Shown here: positions 22,393 to 36,552 of the stretch, piece by piece
How the letters are laid out: every line of letters begins with the position of its first letter
How positions within the stretch are numbered: position 1 is the first letter of the stretch
NCBI GenBank assembly: GCA_033439795.1
Contig: JAUTDP010000010.1
Coordinates: 620,001-684,000, forward strand
Reading direction: 5' to 3'
DNA length: 64,000 nt
Source: Sordaria brevicollis
Taxonomy: Eukaryota > Ascomycota > Sordariomycetes > Sordariales > Sordariaceae
The notes under the pieces: model-generated
The model's database searches: none
Seen by the model: the letters and a program-made list of their open reading frames with translations, nothing else
Told to the model about the DNA's origin: nothing
Translations under genes and position numbers: made by a program

Positions 22393-25300
22393 GGCTACGG
22401 CAACGCCCTCTCACGGGTGAGAGGGCTACTGTGCCCTTTCCAACAAGTATCCCAAAGCTGCTGTTGTCAGAGATGGTTTAGGTATCTGGAGCGCTGGTAC
22501 TAATGACGACGGGGCTCCAGTCCGGGTTTTGATCGTCGATGGAGAGATTCCAGAAACGTGGAACAGAGGAAGAAGGAGAAATAATCTGAAGGATAATCTC
22601 GGGAGAAGAGGTGCCAATACTGCCCGTGATGTGTCTTGGGGAGTTGGCTGAGGTCGTGGGGGTTGGCCGTCAACAGGCGTTGATCAACAACAGGGATGGA
22701 GATAAAGGAGTCGAGGAGGCAAGGTTCTGGCCTTGGACAAAGAAGGAAACGATATGTGATGGTCGTGGTATGTACACTAGCACCGAGATTGAGCGAGTAA
22801 AAAAAGAAGACGATAGAGATTGGAGGGTAGGAGAGTGAGTGGAATGTTCATATGTACGATGGAGTCGATATGATTCATCCCGGCCAAGAGGTTCTCGGCG
22901 AGGAGGTTGAAGAAAAAAACTTAAGATGCAGACCTCTCCCGCTGCCGCTCTACTGCCGCTCTACTGCGAACAGCCGGTACAATAGGATGGAGCTATCATC
23001 CCACATGTTTGTAAGACTGGTACCATGTACTTGGCCTTGCGCACAGCTCCTATCTGCTCTCGGCGTCGTTGTTACCACTTTGATGATCCAACAGGGCGTA
23101 ACTTGGATGGACGGCGAGGCGTGTTGGCAGCAGGGCAACGCAAAGGCCAGGTACCGTGTACTCAAAAGGACGGTGTTAGCGTCAATGGTGGTGTTAGTGT
23201 TCAAGGTCCGGCCCCCCGGGCGGCGGGTTAGTGGATACCGAAAAGCGACGATCGGTTAACCCAAACAAGGCAATCCGCAAGGGCGAGTCCACTGGAGATC
23301 CACCTTTTGAGAATTCAACATGTCAACCATGTCCTGTCAAAGCCTGTCTTGCCCTGTCTTGGAGTGTCCTGCTTGTCTTGAGTTGCGCTGTTGTTTTGGC
23401 AGAAAGGGTCTTGGGTCGCAGTTCCCCTCTTGTCCCAACAGTCTCGAAACATGCGATGACGGTATAATCGACTCGTGTGAGGCTTTGTTTCGCTGACCTC
23501 GTCCGGCCAGGGAAGACCACACAACGCCAGGGCAGCGTGTTGCGGTTGTGATATCACTTGCTTTGAACTCGTATCCCGATCTCTTCCGTGCGCAGAATGT
23601 GACAGCAGGACAGTCGCTGAAAGCGCGTATCTTGTTCGGTATCTTTTGGGATGATCTCAGCTCGCTCTGGTAAGGTGCTTGGTCGCGGCTAGAACAGTCG
23701 ACGCATATTGCCAAGCTGACTTGGATCGGAGCATTCGGGGTCTTGTCCAGTTGCCCCTGGGAGGATTTGGAAGCATTGGAGTTACAAATCGACGCGGTAG
23801 AATTTCTCAGTGTGTTGCTCGTAGCTGCTGGAAGAGATGTCTCTCTGCGTGTGTGTCAAAATCGCTTTGTTCTGACACGCTGGTTGCAGTTGGTTGCAAG
23901 CGGAAAGGGCGAGTAGGTACCAAAGATACTGCCATCCAATATCACAATGTCATCCTAACTAGTACCAAGACCACTATTGTCAGAGTTTTTCTTGCATCAA
24001 AAAAGGGACTCGAGCGTTGGGAGTGGAAGATACCGCGCATTTTCCGCCACTTCAGTGGGACTCTTTCAGTTTTGCAACTTCCGCTTCCAGGTTTGGCTCC
24101 CAGAGCTTTGCTGGTTGTCGCGACGTTCCTTGACCAGTCGAAAGTCTCGAAACGGTGAACAGCGATGTCGACACACGTCATTGAATCCTGTTCCCTTCCC
24201 TGAGGCCTGCGTTGTCTCCACCAAAACCCACCGCCTTTGTCCGAAGTGGCTCCGCGAAGGTGTGCCCTGGCCTAGCGGGGGGCTGTCAGAAACTGAAATA
24301 GCGAAAAGGGGAACCCGTTAACAGCTCCAGCGCTTCGGCTTCACTCATTTCTGTTAGTAGTGGCTCCCCTTGCAAAGTTTCCGGCCACAAAGTTGCGATA
24401 AGACATTGTTGACCACCACGCCCATCAGGAGACTCTGGCTGAGTAGCCAAGAGAGATGTCGATAAGCATCGGGACGAGAGATTGCAGCCCACGGAGTATT
24501 TATGTTTGCCATATCGGTAAAGTCCGCTGAGTGTTGATGATCATTTCAAGAGCCCTTCTTTTTTAGGGACAGGACCCCATTGCTGGTCTGTGTCGTTTCC
24601 AGCGTGAGAAGGATTTTGGTTTCGATCGATCGGTGTGCCGGTCACAACGTCCACCTACCCTGGTGATCCACGAGTCATGAGAATCGATATTGTTGAACAA
24701 CGGGCCACACAGCTGAAGAAAACCCCGAAAAGACCATCGAGGAATGGATGGAAACCGCCATGTTTCTTTTGCGAGACCAGCTTTGGGCATTGCGACTGGC
24801 AGCCCAAAATGGGGTCAAATTTCACCACTGTGGGGGAGAAGAGGGGAGGAAGAAAGAAAAAAAAAAAAAGGCCTTGCACTTTGTGAAAAACTAGCAGCTC
24901 GTCTAAAATGGGCTGGGCTGTCTTGGTGTCGAGGGTGTCGCCATCGCATCGCGGTCCGACTTGGGGATCCCGTAATGAGGCAAAGTGCTGGAGGGGAATG
25001 CGGCTCTTCTCCGGCAGGAATCTGGTGCCTGAACTGGTGCAGTTCTGGTGGCCCTTCTTGCCATTGATTCGATCGTACCTGCAGATTTCAAACCACCATC
25101 GCGGCGGGAGTGGGAGGAGGCAGGAACATTTCGGAGAACCTAACCTCGACGGCTGGATGGCTGAATGGACAAGACCCCTTTCTTTCAGGAATAGCCCTGT
25201 GTCCTTGGCAGGGAAATTGCTGAGCATTGACGGTCGCCCGGCCCGCTGCGGAAACAGTGGGTTCCTGCCCTGACAGCCGCTGAGGGGCACACCTGCCACG

Positions 25301-25881
25301 CGCCCACGCCTGAAGCGGACGGCAGCGGGCAGCCCGCACTGGCGCTTCTGAGCCCCTCCTTCCGTCCTACCTATCTTTATTCGGACGCACTGGTGTGCAC
25401 CAACCAACCTCATCTCCCACTCACTCTCTCTTCTCGGCCAATCCATGATCCCGTCCATCATACAACGCATTGAGCTCTTCGACTCAGGACCAAACACCAC
25501 CAAAGCGAGCTTGAAACCACGGTTCAGCAGCACAGACAATGACAATCAATCAATTGCTCATCCAAGACCGGCCCACCTTCACTTCCCAAACGTATCTCGT
25601 ATCCGACTTTAGAAAGCTTGTTTCGCATTCTCCCCGCAGTCCCGCAGTCCCGCAAAACCACGAGGCGGTGCCTGAAGGTCTGATGCGCGTCAACTCTCGC
25701 GGTATCCGTCAGGGCGGCTGGAGCTCCGGTCGGCGATCAGACCGATCGTTTCCAGCTCCGATGGCTCCAGAATTCGGATGAAGTTGACAGTTCAGTCCCA
25801 TCTATCACACCATCGCTCGAAATACGACCAACTCTCGTTCAAACACTCCCACCAAACTTCCACAACTCCCATTCTGTCTAC
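22393..25881. other. 3.5-kb region without a supported gene
   Basis: The PRM10-like promoter lies at its left side and the 3' flank of the glutamic protease at its right. The longest ORF (24655-25545, minus, 296 codons) shows no domain, contains a polyphenylalanine stretch from a poly-A/T tract and has an unlikely composition. Short CTGTCTTG-type repeats occur near 23,330-23,390. I see nothing else convincing. Confidence 0.5.
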
Positions 25882-26902
25882 CTACATCAACGACCGAACA
25901 CGGACATTCGAGTTGTCCCACTTCAAAGAGCTACACTGTAGCTGGCCAGCACTGTTCTGGATGTTCCAAAACACTCCTCCGTCCACGCCTATCGTGGCCC
26001 CCCCAACCTTGGTCGCTGCCGTATACTCGAACCAGATGTCGTCGAAGCCGGCCATGTTGATGCCCCCAGCCCCGTCGTAATAGTCCTCGACTATCCAGTC
26101 AGCATCCGTCCGACACAGGGGCGCTCCTTGCGTGGCGTTCATGACCAGCGTGTATCCTCGTTGGATGCTTATCATTTTGCTGTTCCAGTCCAAGTCAGCG
26201 TGATTCAGCGCGAAACGTCAAGACACTACCTACATGTTCACAGAAGTGGCCGACATGATGGTGATATTAACCGCCATCCAATCACCAGGAGCAGTTGGAA
26301 TACTTGGGATGGAATACGCAGCCGACGGCCACCACTGCCACCAGGCCTCGGTGATTTGCTGGCCGTTTGAAGCAATCTAAGACAGCCAAAAATCAGCAAC
26401 TGAGGCAAAGCTTCAACATCAATACGAGAGTTTTCAACGTAACCAGAAACACTCATGTTCTTCTCGTTTCTCAAGGGCCACTCACCAACGTCGTCACCCC
26501 AGCCTGCAACAACGCCCTGTTACAGGATCCCCCATCAACACCGACCCACGCAGCCGCATTCTGCGGAGCCTTCAAGCCCGCGCGCAGTTTCAGATTTGGT
26601 ACGGTGAAGACACCGTACACGCTCGAAATCTGCTCGGGCGAGGCCAGCTGCTGCGACGCACCGCACCAGCTTGGACCATATGCCGTGATGTCTCTCTTCC
26701 CCAGCTGCGCTCCTGCTTCTGGTTCCGTTTCGTCGAGGAAGTTATGGTTGTGTCGTCTAGGCTCGTGGCGTACGAACTTGAGCTCGGAGCTGGGAATCTC
26801 TTTGCCGTTTTGGCTCGCTGTCGCAGTAAAGGTAAACTCGGCGATGACTGTGCTGGCCAGTGCTGAGAAGAGAACGAGGCTGCGAAGGGGTGGTGTCCTC
26901 AT
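25882..26902 (-). CDS. Secreted glutamic protease (eqolisin, peptidase G1)
   Basis: Three exons, 26486-26902, 26234-26376 and 25882-26179 (introns 109 and 54 bp), giving 285 aa. The start is the first ATG, at 26902. A signal peptide is clear (positively charged start, hydrophobic core L-V-L-F-S-A-L-A, then A-S-T-V-I-A). A propeptide containing K-R-D probably follows, then the catalytic domain. The catalytic Gln lies in A-L-L-Q-A-G-V near the end of exon 1, and the catalytic Glu in D-W-I-V-E-D-Y in exon 3, the diagnostic Gln/Glu pair of the aspergillopepsin II/scytalidoglutamic family. These are acid-active extracellular proteases. The exon 2-3 junction restores S-V-N-I-K-M-I-S. Confidence 0.93.
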
Positions 26903-28058
26903 CTTGACCAAGTGGTTTGACGCTGTGCTAGATGAGATGCTATGAGCTAACCGAAGCTATGGAAAACGTGAGAAGTTTTGTGAAACAAGACAGACACAAG
27001 AACACCCAAGGTTTCGAGGTAGCTTCAAATGCTCAGAGTTCGAAGCTTCCGGTAAATGGCAGGCAGCGGACAACTCGATGTTTTGTAACACTCCGGCCCA
27101 AATATGGACTCATCAGCTAAAGACTGGAAGAGAGGTTAACTCGGCACCAGAACAACACACCTGGCAGGCCGGTCCTGATCCTTGTCTGAGCAGGTTAGTA
27201 TCAACGCATCCGTCATATTCACCATCTCCTTTCTCTTCCTGCATCTTCTTGTTTCATATCACATCACATATCTGCCCGTTTATGGCTAGCTGAGCAGCTA
27301 GCTGAGCTGAGCGTACAGTACCTTTATTTTACACAAACGCCAGTTTGGGACCCGTGGTTCCGTTCTTGTAATATCAGAACCAGGTTTTCTGAGTATCTGG
27401 ATGCTGAGAACTCTGTCTTCAAAATTTCTCGATTGAGGAATAGTATGGACAAGTACAACGTCAAGGTAGGGTTACAATATGGGGTTCTTAGCGAGCAGCC
27501 ACTGGTTCTTAAAATAGCCCCCTTGGAAACGGTAGGGCCCGTTAACCCGGTCATCTTTCCGTTCATGGATGGGTACTACCTCCTATAGTCTTTCTTGACC
27601 TCATGGTCGCTTACTGTGTCATGTTCCCAACGCAACGGGTTTGGTTAGAAATCTCAGCAATTAGGATAGCGACCATGCAGATATCAGAAAGAAGGATCTT
27701 TGGCTTGGTCAGTTGGTCCTCGGTCGACAGTTTATGACAGTTCACCTTGCCTACTATGGTATGGCAGCCTGTAAGAACATGGGGCTGATTGGTTGATCGG
27801 ATCTTCGGTCAGTGGTCTGACAACTATCTACCATAGCCTGTGATGAGAAAGACATACTTTACGGTGTGAGGATGGAAGTTGTTTCGACTCCGCCCTCGCA
27901 TTCTTTTTTCACCTGCATAGGTACCTACGGACCAACGTCATCTATCCCCAGATAACAATCCCAACGACACCTGCTTTTGCTTCTATCCTAACGCCAACCT
28001 CTCGATATTCCCTACATTGTTCCTCGCATCCGGTACCCCTCGTCGACACCCAGCGGGT
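26903..28058. other. Intergenic region, no gene seen
   Basis: It holds the upstream region of the glutamic protease and the 3' flank of the P450. Only short ORFs are present, with no domain. Confidence 0.55.
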
Positions 28059-29802
28059 TCAAGGCTCAATGAGACACCTCTTGCCCTTCGGAGACAGCAA
28101 GAACCAAATGAGGGGCTCCATATCAGCATCACACATGCCCTCCCTAGTCGAGACCTTAGCATTCGGATAAGCGCGGAAGAAAAGGGCTGTTAGGAGGCGA
28201 AGCTCCATGCGAGCAAGATGAAGGCCAACGCAAACTATCACGCATATACCAGGTTAGCTTCGATATTTTCCATCACTAATAGCTCAGCGCCCAACAATGA
28301 CTGACTCACCTCTAGCACCGCCACCAAAAGCAAAGAAGGCATCCTTCATCTGCTTGGTCACATTCCCCTCCTCCCATCTTTCCGGCACGAACTGCTCCGG
28401 GTCCTTGAAAATCTTCTCGTCGCGGTGCAAGCCGTACGCCTGCGTACACACGGTCGTTCCGCCAGGGAGATGATAGCCGGAAAGGTTCGCTCCCTCGGCA
28501 GGTACCGAGCGCGGCAACGCCGACGGCGCAGCGCTCCACAAGCGAAGCGTCTCCTCAATAATGCAGTTCAGATATGGCAGGTCGCGCAGGTGCTCGTCGG
28601 TAATCTCGTGGTCGTCGCGGGGCAGCTTGGTGCGGAGTTCCTCAGTCAAGCGGGCGTGGATCTTGCGGTTCTTGCAGACGGACCAGAAGAGATACGTAAG
28701 CGAGTGAGCGGTGGTATCAGAGCCGGCAATGATGTACGAGCGAGCGTTGTCGACGATTTCATCGAATGTCAGACTATCCTCCTCGCCTGCTTTGATCACC
28801 TTGGTGAAGAGCATGGGCTTGACCTTGTACGGGTCGGCCTCGACGAGCTTGTGGTAGCGCTGCAGGGACTGTTCGGCATAAGTCCGCAGGTTGTTACCAA
28901 CCGTGACGGCGTTGTTGATACCCTCGATGGGTGTCGGGATACGGTGCTTCTGAATGAAGGAGACGATCTTGGGGAAGGTAGTGCGGAAGGCGTCGGCAGT
29001 TGCGATGGATGACAAATCTTTGATGTACTGCGTCACCTCACCATGCTCCAAACACCTGAAGGACTCGCCGAAGGCCAGCTCGCCGATGATGTCGGTGGCC
29101 ATGAACATGGTCCACTTGTACACGTCCACAAAGCCCTTGGCCTTGATGTCCTCGCCAATCCTCTGCATGGCCAGGTCGGCACGCTCGCGGATTACCGGTT
29201 CCACAGTCTTGAGCGAAGTCTCGGATAAGGGACCCGAAAGCAGCCGGCGGTAGCGGCGATGGGACTCGACATTTTGCGTGGTGAAGATGTTGTCGCCGCT
29301 GATACCGACAAGACCTTGGTACCAAGGCGACTTGACAAACTTCTCCTTGGTCGTGTAAATGGTCTGCTTGGCGGCTACGTCGCAGATGTCTACCTCGTCT
29401 GGGGTAACGCGCACGACTGGGCCATACTTCTTGTGAAGCTCGTGGACATAGAAGGAGCGCTGGCCCACGGCCCACTTGTAGGTGATGACCCAGTCGGTGA
29501 AGCGGGTGTACCATGGACCGGGGATGTGGCTCAACGGGCAGGTGAGGCCCTGGTATATGGTCTGGAGAAGGCCGGATGAACTGATCAGCGAACAGGAATC
29601 TATATATTGCCGGTAAAGTGGCATATGGGGGTGGCAGAGGCCAAGTAGAGGCTCATGGTGGGTTTCGACTTACTGGAACGAGGAGAATGGCGATCAGGGT
29701 GAGACCGAGGAAAAGAACATTGGATGCGAGTGACCCCAGTGGAGGGAAGCTGATTCCCCGGAAGGGGATCACGGACGTGAAGTCCTTGCTGAATGTGTCC
29801 AT
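28059..29802 (-). CDS. Cytochrome P450 monooxygenase
   Basis: Three exons, 29674-29802, 28310-29561 and 28059-28234 (introns 112 and 75 bp), giving 518 aa. Exon 1 encodes a short N-terminus with a membrane anchor (N-V-L-F-L-G-L-T-L-I-A-I-L-L). Using the acceptor CTCCAG at 29562, preceded by a CTGAT branch, joins it in frame to the proline hinge H-I-P-G-P-W. The I-helix has A-G-S-D-T-T-A, the K-helix E-E-T-L-R, the PERW motif is F-V-P-E-R-W, and the heme loop F-G-G-G-A-R-V-C-V-G puts the iron-ligating Cys at residue 462. It is a microsomal class II fungal P450 that needs NADPH-P450 reductase. The substrate is unknown and no biosynthetic cluster surrounds it. Confidence 0.94.
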
Positions 29803-32800
29803 GGCTTCGACCGACACTTGAAGAATCTTGATCCCAGTCTTGACACTTCAAGATCTTGACACTTTGCTGGCGAAAGAGCTCTTTATACTCGAATATCCCC
29901 CCTCCAATGCGGCACCGGTCCGTCAAAGATTCACTCATATCAACGCTCATCCCTGGAAGAGCATGGCTGACTCTTTTCGATTCTACGGGGCGTGGTCATT
30001 CGATAGGTTCTCGCATGGTGAAAAGTTTAGCTGCAATGGCAGGTCAATGGCAGGTCACTACCATTGGTCTTCTTGACTCTAGTCGTTGAGGAGGTTTTTC
30101 GGTGTCGATCTCCTCCCGGCCCAGAACTGCCGCAACAGCCGAATGGAACGCCGGGGTTGAAGGGCCGCTCTCAAGCGTCATATGTGGTCCACATTCTGGT
30201 CGGCATGGATGTCGGGAGGCAGGGGATGGATGAAGTATAAACATCGAGACTTTTCTTCGATATCCGTCGACGACTTTTCCACCGGATTTCTATTCCTTTC
30301 TCTAGGCTCCGGACAACGATCAGACACGGATCAGTTACAATATGCCCTCCTTACGGCGACTCGAACCTCAGCCACAAAGAACAAGTCAGCAACCAGATCA
30401 ACTTCCCTAACAAACATCGTCAAGACACTCAAACACCCCTTTCGACAAAATACTTCACCTTGCTCAAGCATGTTTCGAGCCTCTGGATTGTCCATAAACG
30501 CCCACGAATTCACGAACAGAGAGGCCTCTCTGTGATCTTGGGGAATGGACGCTTACCATGACTCTGTTGGACACCAACACGAGTGGATCCCGTCTTTCCG
30601 ATTTGGGGCTATCGTCGTCAAAGCTTTTCAGCCCTTGGATTCTGTGAGACAAAAGCCTCGACGTCTAGGAAAAGGAACAACACAGACCAGTTGCCAAGTT
30701 GGCTGCAAATTTTTCAACGACTAGCCCAATGGTCTTGCATATTCCAGCCGGCCGAAATCAAGTTTGTTGTCGGTCATTATGCCGCCGAGTGGACAATGGA
30801 CGAAAAGTCATTGGATCGTTGAGGCAACCATCATCGCTCTCGCGACCACCTGCATAGTTGGAGTTGATTCTGGCCAGGGTTCACGTTGAGCGGACCGGGC
30901 CGATGCTTCACTCCAACCTGGATTTGACTGCTTTGGCCTTGCTCTTTCCCGTGCTTCAGTGCGCTTCGGGATCGCAAAGAGCATACCTCTTTCCTTTGCG
31001 AACCGTTGGTGGTGAGGGAACGGAAAATATCGGTGAAAGCCCAGCAGAGCAACTGGATTTTTCCTCACTGTCGGATCCGACTTTCCAATTCATGAACATT
31101 ACTCTAAATCCGGAAGGTGCACCTTATCCCGGGGGTCCATGTACCTCCGTCTAATCAATTCCATAGAACTCTGCGTGAGTTGGCGGTTTGTCAAAGCCGA
31201 TACCACATTTCGCAAGAGCCGGCCACCGGCATTTGTTTGTCTCATGGATCATGGCACTTGCCGGCGATTGCCTCCCGTGCTCCTTCCTTCTTTCCGAGAT
31301 CGAAGGAAACCTTGTCGCAGATTCGTTTAGTCAGCGGGAAGGCACCCTTCCTGACTTGAACGATGGTGGCATTTGCACTTGCCCATCAGGGTGGAGTTTC
31401 GGGTCTGCACCTTCTCTGCCAAAGGCGACCCAGTGAAAGGACTTCTGAGACCACTCATCAACAACCAAGCTCGATATAACAATTTCGGGAAGCGGAAAGC
31501 GCATTTCAGTTCATGCCTCTGTGGTCTCAGCGTCACTTTCCTCCAAAGACTTTGAACAGACCGGAGTACCGAATCGCAAGCATCCGTGGAAAACAACACA
31601 AGCCACACAAACTGCAACGAAAATAATGCCCCTGTGGGATTCGAGGGCGCTATGGTGTAGCGCCGCTGCAACAAAAGCCTGCAGATTGCCGATCCCCGGC
31701 CCCGTTTGCTAACCGGATGTCGTTGTCCTTATCGCCGTAAGCATCCGGTTCCTAAAACTCTATGGAAGCCAAGAGCAGGGCCGGGCACCAGGGTTACGGC
31801 TCCACACCTCGGTACGGCCGGGTGCCTCCGGTGGCTCCCGGGACCGTGCCTACTCCGAGAGGCTCTTTCCGTTGTCCTGACCAGTTCGGATCCTGTTCTT
31901 CTTTTCCCTTCTGTCTGCGATGGCTTTCTTTGCTTTTCGTTTTTCTCAATCTGTGATACAAGGGCAATCACGGCACCAGGCACCATGTTGTCTCAGTGTC
32001 GCAACCTCATGCCGCCGTCGCCATGTACTCGCTGTCCTCAGATCTTGGGACCATCGCAGGACCCTTGAAATCCCTGTTCTTGTTCCTCGTTTTTCACTGA
32101 GGCCATCGTCATATATGATGAAATATCGGAGCAGCCGATGGTGTGCACACCTTCACACCTTGCTATAAATGTCCCCGAAACCGCTATGGTCGTCATGGCC
32201 TCGCCTACAATTGCCCTCATGCAGCTACTAGTTCGAGCATTAGCTTAAACCGCCATGTCCGATTGTTGATCGTCTGTCGAGAAACGCCGCCAGGGTCAAC
32301 CTGGTGAGAAAATGCGGAGTGCATCGCTCGACATGCGATGCAGTTCGCGCTGTTTTTGCTTGTGGCATATCAGCCTTGAACTCTCTGAGAAGACCATCCC
32401 GGTCGCTGTGACAACACACACAAATTTCTGACCGACAACAAGTTTTACCCGCATGTCATCAAGATGCGAAAATCTTTGGCATGCAGTAGGAAATCGAAAA
32501 GTTGAAGGAGGGCTTACACGGCGTTGAGACAAAGGACAGTCTTTGGAAGTGCTGAGATATGTGCATCCTCCTGAGACATCCAGAGCGACACGAACTCAGG
32601 GATGTGAAGGTTCGTACGAACACAACGAGAGATATGCGTGCATTTCTCTGTCCGAGAAGCTCACATCAGACGAGGAGGAGGTCAATGCAAAAGGTTCTCC
32701 ACCAGAAGGACGGACCATGAAGAATCGCATAAGCTTCAACATTCTTCGTGTTGTTCGTTTGAGAGATGAAAAACGCCACAAAACACGACATTTCCACAGC

Positions 32801-35800
32801 CAGGTTATCAGCGCCACCCCAACTCTTGATGATGAGCGCAAGATCAAACGGAGGAACCCTAACCCTCAATACATGTGGCCCGCAAACCTCACGAAGGTGC
32901 CTTCCTCGGTACTGACACTCGCAGTTTCTCGGTGGAAAAACAGGATATCCGAGACTTCGGTGCCGAGGACAGAGAAGAAGACTGGTTCGCCATGATGCTT
33001 GGGCGTAGATACGTCAGTTCACCTGCGGTGTACCGTCCAAAGTCACGAGTGTCTCAGTTGAGGCAAGTCGCACTTGCCCGCTTAACCGGCCCACCTGTCC
33101 AACGTGAAAAGGAAGTGGAAGGTACTACGGAAGGTGCAAGCTCGAGATAGTGGGAGATACCTGCCTCAAGTCTCAAGATACATCAGTGTACATGGCTCTC
33201 CTTCCCATGTCACGGTTCGAGAAGGGTCTGCGATTTTCGATGAATCATATGGGAATACCATGGAATGGCATGTTCAGTTCAAGTTGGGAGACAAGGCGTA
33301 CTGCACCAGTCGTCATTGTCATTCGTCAACGTCTCCCCCCTGTCTTTTTGAAGACATCCTCGATGCTCAAACAAAGACTCACGGCAAGTCTGCCGTGATA
33401 GATGCCTGGTAAGCATGTCTCACTTTTTTTACCTCTCGCGAGGCTGCACTTCGGAGATGCTCTATTCACGAATTGAACGTACCAAAGCCAGGATTGTGCC
33501 CCCCCTTCTGATAGGCAGCCAGAGCATCCATCACACCATCATATTCGAACTCCGAAGGTGGCCTCTTCGCTACATCGTCCTCGCCAGTTTGGCACCCTGA
33601 CCAAGTCTTTCCACTCCACGACGTGTTCACCTTCAAAGTCTCCCTACCCAAGTTTCTTGTTCGCCTTGCAAGTTTCCTAACCTTGTCCGCCACGCAAGAG
33701 AATAAATGTTGGTATCCGTGCCATCGCCCGTTGCCGCCATGCCCAACTGCCGACTTCCGTTCCGGGCCATCAATCCCTGCTTGGTGTCTACACTGGGCAA
33801 GCTACAAGCTATAAGGGAGAGCTCGAGCTATCTCTTGTACGACATTGCGATATTAGGTTTTGATGAGCGAAGCTTTGGTGAATGTGCTACCACATCCTGG
33901 CATCATCAGTGGCATGAAGCTGGCGATTTGTCTGCCATTTTCTCGGTTCGAGCCGAGAATGATGCCATGGAGTTGAGCTTGGAATGTTCGTCAATTTGGT
34001 GTTCACATGATGCCATATGCTAATTCTCGGTGCACGCAGTTGCTCCATAGCTCCAACCCATATACCACCTGTTTGGATCTGGTTACGAGCAACGACAATT
34101 TCCTATCGCAGCGCGGATGATGACTTGCGGCGATGGCGGCTATCTCAAGCTCCAAAAGCAAAATTGTGCAAGCCTTGTGTTTGAGAACCGCGCAGCAACC
34201 CGTTTAGGCCGAGCTTACACGGAGAGGAAAGGTCGCGTGTCTGTTAGCATGTCTACCGCCTTCTAGGCACGGAGACATTAATCGCCGGGGCCTTCCACAT
34301 GGTAAGCAAACAGCTGTGTTGCAAATACCAACTCCGAACCATCACAACCTTGTTCTCACATTGTTATCTCCGCAGTCTGCCAGTCTCTTATCACGAGGCG
34401 GAATTACCAAAATCCTTCACCGAAGCCTGCCCTACGGCCAACACACTTGTACAACCCAACATCAAGCCTTGCTTGACCGAGCCTCGCTTAGGCAGAGTCC
34501 GATACTCAATCTCATGTTTGTCTCAGTCTCAACCCGAATCATCACTAAACAGCAGCTAGGGACAACCTGGGTCCTTCAACAGTTCTCACAAGGCTGCCAC
34601 GTTTAACGCACAGCTGTTTCAGTTTGATCTTACCTACGGTCGCCGACTTGTCTGGGCCGTAAGGCGTTCAACTGTATGTCTCGCAACTGCGGTCTTCACA
34701 ATCCATGGCACCAGACAAGCCCGACCGACTGCAGCAAAGCGAACATGAGAGATTCGGGACCGTGCCGTGTCTGTCCCATGACTCAGATATGCGTGCATTC
34801 CTAAAACTCCGATTGCGCTCCGACTGGACTCCGGTGGTCTTGGATGCCTCGGACCGTTGAACGAACGGTTAGTTGCCTTATGCCATACCATCCAATCCAG
34901 TGTCAGGTCAAAAATGGATATGGAATCAGAAAGCTACACTACCAAGGAAGATAAGCGGTAAGCAGGGCATGCAGACAGACCGGAGGCCACATACAGCTCG
35001 ACTGCATCACAAAGATCGAAGTAAATCAGGATCATCGGACCTTCATTGTCTGCCAAATCCAGTTATTCGCTTCACAATACTCGATCAAGTTGTAATGTCC
35101 CAAGCAAGCGCAAATGGGGCAAATAAGTACTTACTTTCAATATTTCAATTGCAGAAAAATTGTTTGCTCTTTTTCTGTGTGCTGCACCAACTTAACCAAT
35201 AACCATCTCCGATTATCAAGTCACAAGCCCCCTTTCTGCGACCTCAAAAACAGGCAAGATAGATTGTAGATGATTAGATTAGGGCATTAGGGCCTTTTCA
35301 CCATCACAAACCCCGATCTCTTTCCTGGCCCGTCCCGTCAAAATTCTCCGATGACTAGCTGTGTTGGACGTTTTCCTCCGATACTCGCACCCACACTCGC
35401 ACCCAGAAGTTCGGTGACCAGATACATTGTTTGCCTGTCGTGACAGAGTTACGCTACTCTAAGGCTGACTCTTTTTTGCCGGACTTCCACTTGAGAACCA
35501 AACTGGCGGTCTGGCCTAACCAAGATCATAAACGAATGCTTTTGTCGGATGTTGATTGCTGGTGACAGTTCTGTAACATCCATGGATCACATGTGTAAGT
35601 TGCCTTGTTTTTGGTGTTGCTTACGATGGGCAAAAGGGAACTGTAAGTGCGACGGATATGCAAAGTGTGACGGGCTGGGTGTGACTGTGATGGGGCCGAT
35701 GGAGGAGTGATGGGAGTTGAGGCTCTGCGATGACCGGAACTTCATGAGATGGGAGGGGTAGGAAAGAAAGAAAGAGGAGAAGCGGATGAGGGGAGGTGTG

Positions 35801-36552
35801 ATTAAAGGGGGATGACGGAGTTTATTCCTTCTTGTCCGAGAAGAGAACCGACGGGACTCTCAAAGGTGTTCCGTCTCCACAAATCCAGTCACTCCCTCCA
35901 GACAGACTACGATCTTGGAAAGTGAAGATCATCTAAAGCATCACTGTTGGCGGAATTTCCGCTTGGTCAATGGATGGGCTATGATTGCGTCCGTTTTGAG
36001 GGGAAGGCGTTGTTGAAAAGAACCCAACAACTCCTTGGAAATCGGCTCGTTTTATCATGCCCCAGTCTTGTGCAAAGATCTTGGAGTCTACGTAAGATCT
36101 GATCGAATTCAGTAATAAGAGCAAGCTGGTATTAAAGCATGATTTAAGCATTACGTACAGAAATAGGAGAGAAGCTGATGATGAGAAGCAATGAAGATGA
36201 GATCGCGAAATCCAGTACTGATTATGTAGAGATTACAAGGAAGAAATATGAGAAAGTTAAAAGTCCAGATTTGAAGTCCTTCCCAGCCCAAAATGCCATG
36301 CCCAGCCATTTGATCCAAAACGCCATCGATCGTAAAATGCCGTGGTGAAATAAGCCACCGCTGAATGCTTGCCAAACTCCCTAGTACCCCGTTCATATGT
36401 GTGTGATGTTGCAGTCTTGCCCACCCAGGTGGGCAACAACTGTGTCAAAGTAAAGGAAACAACGCTAAAGACCAAAAAAAAGGAAGGAACAAACTCCAAA
36501 AGAGCTGCCAAAGAAACGAAAACACAACGAACAAAAACACCAGAAAAGAGAA
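29803..36552. other. 6.7-kb region without a supported gene
   Basis: This is the longest gene-free stretch outside the RIP block. Base composition is ordinary, so it is not RIP-mutated. ORFs are short, mostly begin with non-ATG codons, and show no domain or consistent codon pattern. The P450 promoter lies at its left end. I see no tRNA, rRNA or transposon motif. It may hold non-coding RNAs, a rapidly evolving multi-exon gene, or long regulatory DNA. Confidence 0.45.

Noticed and set aside
24655..25545. 296-codon minus-strand ORF
   Set aside because: Irregular composition, a polyphenylalanine run from a poly-A/T tract, no domain, no neighbours that would suit it.
29562..29624. P450 start or acceptor upstream of 29562
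   Set aside because: The open frame there begins without ATG, and the earlier CAG acceptor would put exon 1 out of frame with the proline hinge; the CTCCAG acceptor restores it.
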